Source: CAADGY01 sp900696665
GTDB lineage: Bacteria; Acidobacteriota; Terriglobia; Bryobacterales; Bryobacteraceae
DNA: 38,277 nt
Direction of reading: 5' to 3'
NCBI GenBank assembly: GCA_035063885.1
Contig: JAPSFM010000040.1
Span: forward strand, 1-38,277
Shown: piece by piece, positions 32,031-38,277 of the stretch
Numbering within the stretch: position 1 is the stretch's first letter
Layout of the letters: each line of letters starts with the position of its first letter
Made by a program: the position numbers and the translations under genes
The notes under the pieces: model-generated
Databases searched by the model: none
Seen by the model: the letters and a program-made list of their open reading frames with translations, nothing else
What the model was told of the DNA's origin: nothing

Positions 32031-32371
32031 GCCGGCTGCTATTCCGCTCGAATTTTCGAAGCGCGTACACGGTTGCGGCCGGCGCCGGCAAGCCGCCCGC
32101 CGTATAATTCGGCCGCACCGGCGAACGGGCGTTGGGGTCCGCATAGGATGGGTCCTCCAGTGATCCCGTAGTGATCAGTTTCGGTTCCGGTCCTGGCGCA
32201 CAATCACGCCTGTCCCAGTCTGAAATCCATTTGAGGAACACCGCTTGTCAAAGGCGCTGAACTCATTCACCGGCCCCGAACGGGCGGAGGTTCCGGCGGT
32301 GCGCAGCGTCGCGGTGGCGGCGGCCGCCATTAGACCGGCGAGCGCCTGCCCCGCCTGGAGCTGAGCGGACG
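32031..32371. other. Intergenic region, possibly holding a decayed gene
   Basis: No intact gene is supported. On the minus strand two frames (32175-32534 and 31945-32241) contain protein-like fragments (LAGLMAAAATATLRT, then FLKWISDWDRRDCAPGPEPK) that could be pieces of one frameshifted gene, but neither resembles a family I know. A perfect 12-bp palindrome GCCGGCGCCGGC is at 32078-32089 without a T-run, so a terminator is not clear. Confidence 0.4.
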
Positions 32372-33142
32372 CTACTTCTCGAAACGAACGTAGCCCCAGT
32401 GCTCGGGCCGGTGCATATCGATGGCCCACTGGGGCGACCACACCCAGTTGTCCTCCCTGACACCCTCGATCTTGCGGTATTTGCCCTCCAAGATCTCGTG
32501 CTTCCATTCCACCCGTGAGAAATTCACCCGCCACTCATCGCCTACTGACGGCGGCACACGCCGGTTGGCACGCGCTTTTAGAGCATCCCATGGAATCGCG
32601 ATCTCCACCGACCAGCCGCGATCAGCATCGCGCGGATTATTCAGAGTTCCGTCAACCCACACCGCGGTTCTGAGGCCAGGTATCTCCCACCCGTTGTCGG
32701 CCTTGCCGCCGTCGCGATACGCCTTGGGTAAGAACAGGTCCCAGCCGGTATTGAGGGCATTTATTTCGAACTCGTAATAGTCGGCTCCGTTGCCATCCGG
32801 GTCGATGAACACCTCAAAATCGTTGTCCATGCAGATCACGGCATCGTGCTCGGTGAGGGATCCCCAGACGTGGGGTTCTTCGAGCTCGGCGGCGACGTAG
32901 AAGTAGCGGTCGTCCCACAGCATCTTGGCGCGCGTGCGGAAGCGCGGCTTGGGTTTCGACGGGCCTTCGATGTCGAGGAAGTATCCCGTCCACGCAGCAC
33001 GACGCCACGCCGCGTCGTCCAGCCGGCCGTCGATTTTCACTGGCGCCGCTGAGCGGTGGCACGTGTACCGTTCTGGCGGGGTAACGGCATACGTTATCAG
33101 AGCGGATACGAGGGCAGAAAGGGTAATTCGTTGCAGGATCAT
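32372..33142 (-). CDS. Carbohydrate-binding (CBM9-like) protein
   Basis: This 256-residue secreted protein has a signal-like N-terminus (1-19) and a CBM9/DOMON-like beta-sandwich: VKIDGRLDDAAWRRAAWTGYF, RAKMLWDDRYFYVAAELEEPHVWG, DFEVFIDPDGNGADYYEFEINALNT, WSVEIAIPWDALKARA. The end is WAIDMHRPEHWGYVRF. Such proteins are common in Acidobacteriota and Planctomycetota, usually tied to polysaccharide use. Substrate unknown. It may be co-transcribed with nothing: the next gene on this strand ends 138 bp upstream. Confidence 0.82.
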   Translation of the reverse strand: MILQRITLSALVSALITYAVTPPERYTCHRSAAPVKIDGRLDDAAWRRAAWTGYFLDIEGPSKPKPRFRTRAKMLWDDRYFYVAAELEEPHVWGSLTEHDAVICMDNDFEVFIDPDGNGADYYEFEINALNTGWDLFLPKAYRDGGKADNGWEIPGLRTAVWVDGTLNNPRDADRGWSVEIAIPWDALKARANRRVPPSVGDEWRVNFSRVEWKHEILEGKYRKIEGVREDNWVWSPQWAIDMHRPEHWGYVRFEK

Positions 33143-33280
33143 CCCCTGTAAGATATATCACCCGAACGTGTCAGGGGCGGGGGTCTCACGATTGAGCAGG
33201 CAGCCCGGTAAATGGCGGTAATCGGGGAGTTCCCGGACTCTCAACAGAAAGTCTTAGCGGGTGTTCACTGCTCTCACGGT

Positions 33281-34129
33281 CTACCGTGCGGAGAGATCGA
33301 ATACCGCCATCACGGGGAAGTGATCGGATGGATAGCGCCCGCTCTCGTTGTAGGTAATGGTCTCCGCCGAGACAGGCTGCACACCGCCGCGGTATAGAAT
33401 CCAGTCAATACGCGGACCGGTGTCTCGTCCCGTGAAGCCGTTAAAAGTACCGGTGGGTCCGCTGGTGGCTGGCGCCGTTCTCCAGGCGTCTTTCAAATCG
33501 CTCGTCAGAATCGCGTAGGGTTCGCTTGATTCCGCCGCCGTATTGAAGTCGCCGGTGACGATCAGCGGAGTACCGATGGGCAAGCTCCCGATACGCTTGG
33601 CGATCACGCGGGCACAGTTCGTTCGCGCTTCGGCGTCTTCGCGCCGGTGTGGAAAATGGGTATTGTACAAATAGAACTTCTTACCCCCCGCCGTCTGGAA
33701 TAGCCCCCAGGTCACCATTCTCGGAAGGCTCACGTCCCACGACATGCTTCCGGGAACTTCGGGGGTTTCAGATAGCCAGAAATTGCCGGAATTGAGCAGC
33801 GTAAGCTTGGAAGGTTTATAGAATACGCCCATGTGCTCATCGGTCTGATTGCCGCGCCTGCTTACGCCGAACCACTTGTATTCGGGAGCCTTCGCCACGA
33901 TATATTGGCCTTGCTCATGAAACAGTTCCTGTGTGCCGAAAACATCGGGATCGTACTTTTGAATGGTTCTGACCAGCAGGTCGCGGCGCTTGTCCCAATG
34001 GTTCTCGCCATCGGACTTCGATGGAAGCCGGACGTTGAAGCTCATGACCTTGAGCTGTTCAGCCCACAGCGCTGGCAGGTGCGCAAGGCCCACCAGCAAG
34101 ATCGCAAAATGCCGCCGCTTTTTGTTCAT
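33281..34129 (-). CDS. Secreted endonuclease/exonuclease/phosphatase-family protein
   Basis: This 282-residue protein has a signal peptide (1-23, ending LWA) and the EEP fold motifs: MSFNVR, DVFGTQE, VTGDFNT and YPSDHFPV. The family includes DNase I, sphingomyelinases and inositol phosphatases; substrate cannot be read from sequence. Its ATG overlaps the thrB stop, so it is the last gene of a four-gene operon. Confidence 0.85.
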   Translation of the reverse strand: MNKKRRHFAILLVGLAHLPALWAEQLKVMSFNVRLPSKSDGENHWDKRRDLLVRTIQKYDPDVFGTQELFHEQGQYIVAKAPEYKWFGVSRRGNQTDEHMGVFYKPSKLTLLNSGNFWLSETPEVPGSMSWDVSLPRMVTWGLFQTAGGKKFYLYNTHFPHRREDAEARTNCARVIAKRIGSLPIGTPLIVTGDFNTAAESSEPYAILTSDLKDAWRTAPATSGPTGTFNGFTGRDTGPRIDWILYRGGVQPVSAETITYNESGRYPSDHFPVMAVFDLSAR

Positions 34130-35040
34130 GATGCCGGACTCTCTATGAACTCATAACCGTGATCCGCGATTTGAGCCCACAGGATTTCCGAACTATGCCC
34201 ATGCAGCTTGAAGATCTGGCTCACAAGATCGCAAACCTGCGCGCAATCCCGTTCATAAAAAACAAGCACTGATGGGCCCGCGCCGCTCAAAGCACACCCC
34301 AGCAGACCGGGCGCTCTCAGTTTCAAGATATCTTCCAGGCCGGGAACCAGCGGAGCGCGGTACGGCTGATGCAGGCGGTCTTCCAGTGCCGCCGGAAACG
34401 CGCTGGTGGTTCCCGTGGCAAGCGCGGCAATCAACAGGGCAGACCGTTGCACATTGAAAATAGTGTCGGCCCGCGAGTACGAATTGGGGAGCACAGCGCG
34501 CGCTTCCGAAGTCGGCAGTATGAAGTCCGGCACGACAACCGCGACGCCATAGCGCTCCGGCAACTCAATGCGGACGGCACGGGCGACACCGCCTGAATCG
34601 ATTGCGCTGGCGACGATGGAGCCGAGAACGCACGCCGCGACATTATCGGGATGCCCCTCGATTTGCGCGGCTTCATCGAGAATGCGCAGCGGCTTCCAAC
34701 CGAGATCGAAATGATGGCTGGCAATGACGACCCCGGCGGTGAGGGCCGCGGCACTCGAGCCCAGCCCTTTGCCGATGGGAATATCGTTGTCGATCTCCAA
34801 TTCGAGTGGTGTGGCTGTCATCCCGGTATCGCGTGCCACGGCCAGCACCGTCTGCCAGATCAGGTTGTCCTCACCGGTCGATATCATCGGCGCGTCCCTG
34901 CCGCACGTCCGGATGATGAGAGTCTCGCTTTGCCTGAAGCGGCAGGTCAGATAGATGCGTAATGCAAGGCCGAGTGCATCGAAGCCCGGTCCCAGGTTAG
35001 CGCTGGAACCCGGAACGCGGACAGTGAGCCAGGACGACAT
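34126..35040 (-). CDS. thrB: Homoserine kinase
   Basis: This 304-residue GHMP kinase phosphorylates homoserine in threonine synthesis. Motifs: VRVPGSSANLGPGFDALGLAL, the ATP loop DIPIGKGLGSSAAALTAG, and the C-terminal LGCALSGAGPSVL. The gene begins 6 bp after the Gfo/Idh stop and its stop overlaps the next start. No other threonine genes are present, which is unusual for thrB. Confidence 0.92.
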   Translation of the reverse strand: MSSWLTVRVPGSSANLGPGFDALGLALRIYLTCRFRQSETLIIRTCGRDAPMISTGEDNLIWQTVLAVARDTGMTATPLELEIDNDIPIGKGLGSSAAALTAGVVIASHHFDLGWKPLRILDEAAQIEGHPDNVAACVLGSIVASAIDSGGVARAVRIELPERYGVAVVVPDFILPTSEARAVLPNSYSRADTIFNVQRSALLIAALATGTTSAFPAALEDRLHQPYRAPLVPGLEDILKLRAPGLLGCALSGAGPSVLVFYERDCAQVCDLVSQIFKLHGHSSEILWAQIADHGYEFIESPAS

Positions 35041-35046
35041 CGGGAA

Positions 35047-36072
35047 TCAGTTCGCCTTGTTGTCTAACGTTACCTTTTGCCCCTCGCGGCTGGACTTGTA
35101 CACGGACAGCACCAGTTCCAGTGCACGGTAGCCGTCCTCGCCCGAAATGAACGGCTTGGTTCCGGTCTGGATGGCTTCTCCGAAGCTGCGGAACTGCCGC
35201 TCAAACGGAGTCAGCGAGATGGCCATCGGGTCCGACGAGCCAGACATCACTTCCTTTTCCACCGGCGCCGGATCGCCCGAATCGTCCTGTACATCCCACG
35301 TAGTGAGCTTGTCGCCCGAGATGACCGCCGTTCCTTTGGTGCCATGAATCTCCAGCCGCTCAGTATACCCGGGCCAGAATGCCGTGCTTGCCTGAATTAC
35401 GCCGGTAGCGCCATTCTCATACCGCATCAGGGCATTGACGACATCTTCCGATTCGATCTTATGCAGCGCTCCGAGTTGCCAGTAGGCGAATAGTTCCTTT
35501 ACGGGACCGACCAGCCAGAGCAGCACGTCCACCTGATGAATGGCTTGGTTGATCATCGCGCCGCCGCCCTCGGTTTGCCAACTGCCTTTGATGGGCCGCG
35601 AGTAATACTCGGCGGAGCGGTACCACTTCACGTAGGCGTCCGCTTGCAGAATCTTTCCGAGGCGTCCGGCTCCTATGGCCTTCGACAAGAACTGTGACGA
35701 ATCGTCGAAGCGATGTTGGCTGACAACGCCCAACTGTATGCCGGCGTTTTTCGCGGTGTTGATCATCTTGCGGGCGGTCTCCAGGTTTGTCGAGATCGGC
35801 TTCTGCACCTGGATGTGCTTCTTCGCCTCCGCGCAGATCTCCAGCGGTTGGAGCCGGAAATCAGGAAACGTGCAAACGTCCACGAAATCCACTTCCGGGT
35901 GGCGGCAAAGCTCCTCATAGGTGGAGACGAAGGTACAGCCGTACTGCTCGGCGAACTTGCGGCCCGCGGGCTCGTACACGTCCGTACAGACCGTTATCGT
36001 GTAGCCAATATTCTTGTATGCCTGCGCATGCTTGTGCGAAATGGCTCCTGTGCCGATGATTCCAACTCTCAA
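35047..36072 (-). CDS. Gfo/Idh/MocA-family sugar oxidoreductase
   Basis: This 341-residue NAD(P)-dependent oxidoreductase has an N-terminal Rossmann fold (GIIGTGAISHKHA), then DFVDVCTFPD and the catalytic-Lys segment VQKPIST, where Gln replaces the usual Glu of EKP. The C-terminal part (EGGGAMINQAIHQVDVLLWLVG) carries the conserved DxGxHxxD-like motif variant. It acts on sugars or inositol-like substrates. It lies 49 bp after the fucose-isomerase-like gene, which may make its substrate. Confidence 0.87.
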   Translation of the reverse strand: MRVGIIGTGAISHKHAQAYKNIGYTITVCTDVYEPAGRKFAEQYGCTFVSTYEELCRHPEVDFVDVCTFPDFRLQPLEICAEAKKHIQVQKPISTNLETARKMINTAKNAGIQLGVVSQHRFDDSSQFLSKAIGAGRLGKILQADAYVKWYRSAEYYSRPIKGSWQTEGGGAMINQAIHQVDVLLWLVGPVKELFAYWQLGALHKIESEDVVNALMRYENGATGVIQASTAFWPGYTERLEIHGTKGTAVISGDKLTTWDVQDDSGDPAPVEKEVMSGSSDPMAISLTPFERQFRSFGEAIQTGTKPFISGEDGYRALELVLSVYKSSREGQKVTLDNKAN

Positions 36073-36121
36073 CGTTCAATTCTCCTTGGGTGAATAGGGC
36101 AGTATAACAAGCGCCAGAGGG

Positions 36122-37732
36122 CTACAGCCCGTGACGGTCTCCGCAAATGCTGACTTCCAATCCAAGCTCGCGGAACATGGCGGCTTTCGCCGCCAGCGCG
36201 AAGTTCGCGCGCTCCGCATCGGGAGCATATGCCACCTGGATGTGGTTCGCTTTGTGCCGCGCCATCATCTGGTCGCGAGTCACGCCGTAAGTGACGGCGT
36301 GCATGATGGGCCACTGTGGAGTAGTGCTGCGCCACCGGCGCTCGGTTTCTTCCTGGGGTAATTCCACCGCGCATGCCCGCCCGAGGTCGGCTTTTAGATT
36401 TCCGCCATCGACGAAAACACGGCTCCAGACAATTTCGCCCGGCTTGCTGACGCCTTTGATGGTGCCTCCTCCCAAACGGAAATACATGGGTGGCTGGCGT
36501 TCGCTCACGGCGCCCGCATATTCGCCGGTGAGGTGCTTCGGCGGAACGGCGCCGGAGATTTCGAACACCCACACGAATTCGTCTTTACCGTTTACCGGAT
36601 AGTCTTCCCCCCAACGGACATCGTGCAGTGTGTTCTCCGGGTCAAAACCCAATTTGTTCCAGATGCGGTTTGTCACGAGTGCGTCGAGGCCGGCGCACTC
36701 ATCTACTTCATTGAAGTGTGGCAGAGCCTTGCCTTCGTAGAGAACTCGCCCGTTTCTTTCCGCTTTCACCGGCGGCCGGTCCACGTTGTTCAGCAGCCCT
36801 TCCGCGAGGTCCGATGCCGGGGCGAGATCCTTCAGCCCCTGCTGGTACTGGATGCCGATGGCATCACAGCCGAAATCATCGGCGATGCGAAGCGCCGCGA
36901 TGTACATCTTGCACTGTTGCAGAATTTGATCGTCCGTGAGATCCGTCTCGGGATTCGGTCCTGTGTGGAACTTCATCCCTTTGGCGTCGAGCCACGCACG
37001 AACCGCGCGAGCTTCATCATCCGGCACTTCCCGCATTTTTGCGTACAGGGCGGACTGGCTGAGCCGCTCCTTGAAAACACCGGTCTGGTGTAGAAGCTCG
37101 TCGGGGATGATAGCGTTGTACATCCCCATGCATCCTTCGTCAAAAATGCCGAGTATGGCTTTGCCGCGAACCAGGCCTGCAGCCAGTTCGCGACCGATCT
37201 CTTCGGTGCGTGCGGGCAGTTTGTAATCGCTCAGTTTCCGGACATGGCTGGTGTCGTGCACGACCTGTTCGCCGGCCAGCCACTTGCGGAGATGATTCAG
37301 GAAAAACCCGTCGTCGAAACCTCTGCTCCAAAGCGTGCTGTACCGGACGCCAGCCTTGGTGAGGCAGCCGTTCAGGTTGAGCATACCCACCAGGCCCGGC
37401 CACTCGCCGCTCCAGTTTGCCACTGTCAGAATGGGCCCTTTGTGCGTGGTCAGACCGGGCAGCACGTGGTGACTGTATTGCCAAACAGCCTCCGCTACTA
37501 CCAATGGGGCCTCCGGCGGTATGCTGCGAAAAACTTCCATACCGCGCTTCTGGCTATCTATGAATCCATGCTGCTTTTCCCGATCGTATTCATGGCCGCG
37601 CTTCACTTCCCGGCCTTCGCGGCGGATGGCGTTCACGACCGCATCTTCCACCTTCTGCTGCGCCGGCCAGCACATCCGGTTCGCGGACAGACGCAGGTCT
37701 CCACTGGCAATTAGGATTACAGGATCTGACAT
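36122..37732 (-). CDS. L-fucose isomerase-like sugar isomerase
   Basis: This 536-residue protein is related to L-fucose/L-arabinose isomerases, manganese-dependent enzymes that interconvert aldose and ketose sugars. Segments: VAEAVWQYSHHVLPGLTTHKGPILTVANWSGEWPGLVGMLNL, LGIFDEGCMGMYNAIIPDEL, DAIGIQYQQGLKDLAPASDLAEGLLN, and a C-terminal KANHIQVAYAPD containing a probable metal-ligand His. It is the first gene of the leftward operon. The substrate could be L-fucose or another sugar. Confidence 0.82.
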   Translation of the reverse strand: MSDPVILIASGDLRLSANRMCWPAQQKVEDAVVNAIRREGREVKRGHEYDREKQHGFIDSQKRGMEVFRSIPPEAPLVVAEAVWQYSHHVLPGLTTHKGPILTVANWSGEWPGLVGMLNLNGCLTKAGVRYSTLWSRGFDDGFFLNHLRKWLAGEQVVHDTSHVRKLSDYKLPARTEEIGRELAAGLVRGKAILGIFDEGCMGMYNAIIPDELLHQTGVFKERLSQSALYAKMREVPDDEARAVRAWLDAKGMKFHTGPNPETDLTDDQILQQCKMYIAALRIADDFGCDAIGIQYQQGLKDLAPASDLAEGLLNNVDRPPVKAERNGRVLYEGKALPHFNEVDECAGLDALVTNRIWNKLGFDPENTLHDVRWGEDYPVNGKDEFVWVFEISGAVPPKHLTGEYAGAVSERQPPMYFRLGGGTIKGVSKPGEIVWSRVFVDGGNLKADLGRACAVELPQEETERRWRSTTPQWPIMHAVTYGVTRDQMMARHKANHIQVAYAPDAERANFALAAKAAMFRELGLEVSICGDRHGL

Positions 37733-37750
37733 GTTTATATTCTGTCATAG

Positions 37751-38053
37751 GCGGCGCCAAGTGACCTGGCCGACGGCGGCGAAGAGCACAAGGTGCTGGA
37801 CGGTCCATGGTTTAAAGGGTGGGCGCTTACGCAAAAGGGCATCTTCTTCGGCTATTGGGCTGCTGAGGGCAATAGTAGCAAGCCAGTGAAATTCTTCACT
37901 TTCAAAACACCGCCGATAACCATTGGTCCCATTGAGAACACGGGCACCGGGCACCTTCCAAATTTGACGGTCAGCCCGGATGGGCGGTGGCTGTTGTATA
38001 CAAGCCGGGAACGTGTGGACGCGGATCTGATGCTGCTTGACAGTTATCGATAA
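37751..38053 (+). pseudogene. Remnant of a TolB/PD40-repeat protein (C-terminal end)
   Basis: This frame is open from 37751 (after a stop at 37748) but has no real start. It reads LADGGEEHKVLDGPWFKG and later LTVSPDGRWLLYTSRERVDADLMLLDSYR, the C-terminal beta-propeller repeat and tail of winged-helix/TolB-type regulators common in Acidobacteriota. Only about 100 of perhaps 700 residues remain, next to the isomerase start, so the gene was probably cut by a deletion or rearrangement. Confidence 0.75.
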
Positions 38054-38158
38054 CTTCGCGCTTGCCACCGGCAGCCATCCGCTGACAAAACAACGATGAC
38101 AGCCGTTGGCAGTTGCAAAAAAGTGGATGTCATCTAAACCTACCCAAGAATACTTGAA

Positions 38159-38277
38159 TCAGCGGTCAGCGTTCAGCTTCTGCAGGAGGCCCGCGAGCAT
38201 ACGTTTCACCCCGGTGGCGGGTGGGGCCAGTTGGTCGTAGTCTGCGGGCTGGAGCAGTTTCAGGTCCCTGGCCGGCA
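38159..38277 (-). CDS. Four-helix-bundle protein, C-terminal part
   Basis: A partial leftward frame runs off the right edge. Its 38 visible residues (RDLKLLQPADYDQLAPP, then VKRMLAGLLQKLNADR at the end) match the tail of small four-helix-bundle proteins of the S23/intervening-sequence family. The 5' part lies outside the window. The stretch 38,054-38,158 holds no gene. Confidence 0.55.
   Translation of the reverse strand, partial: PARDLKLLQPADYDQLAPPATGVKRMLAGLLQKLNADR

Overview
The window has two parts: an integrated mobile element (about 1 to 16,587) and ordinary chromosome to its right (16,588 to 38,277). The host is probably a soil-type Acidobacteriota, perhaps Bryobacterales/Solibacter-like. 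This is inferred from the high GC, the TPR-secretin-cohesin protein, the TolB-repeat remnant at 37,751, the C-terminus of a four-helix-bundle protein at the right edge, and many starts without a clear Shine-Dalgarno site. No rRNA or other marker is present to confirm it.

The mobile element is anchored on tRNA-Ser(CGA) (16,588-16,677, minus strand). A tyrosine integrase (15,244-16,506) starts 81 bp from the tRNA 3' end, and a small excisionase-like gene lies next to it. Transfer genes resemble the IncP (RP4) Tra1 set: traM, traL and traK run leftward and traJ and the relaxase run rightward from a shared 326-bp oriT-like interval (2,174-2,499). A second rightward operon (8,323-14,932) carries a small acidic protein, an ArdC-KfrB fusion, the TraG/VirD4 coupling protein, SSB, the TraF peptidase, a TraB-like nitrilase-fold protein, an AlpA/excisionase-like protein and an unknown protein. 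No mating-pore (Trb/VirB) genes and no left attachment site are seen, so either the element continues beyond the left edge or it is mobilizable rather than self-transmissible.

Between the relaxase and the second transfer operon lies a two-gene cargo: a 900-residue PHP-phosphoesterase/SMC-type ATPase (TrlF-like) and a convergent small PD-(D/E)XK nuclease-like protein. This is the best candidate for a little-described, possibly defensive system. The three transfer operons each have a readable sigma70-type promoter followed by a copy of one palindrome, ACCG(T/C)(A/G)CGGT, which points to a shared regulator. The oriT-like interval also has TCCGC repeats on an exact 10-bp register.

The chromosome contains a leftward secretin/two-pseudopilin operon. 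To its right are smpB, pepA and a possible sigma-like protein ending in a zinc motif. Next come a CusF-like lipoprotein with a type I phosphodiesterase, a 44-residue membrane protein, the CCA-adding enzyme, an amino-acid permease fused to a stress-protein-like domain, a zinc-ribbon protein, an eRF1-like half protein, an HlyD adaptor, class I fumarase and a CBM9-like protein. The right end holds a leftward operon of a fucose-isomerase-like enzyme, a Gfo/Idh/MocA oxidoreductase, homoserine kinase and an exo/endonuclease/phosphatase-family protein, followed by the TolB remnant.
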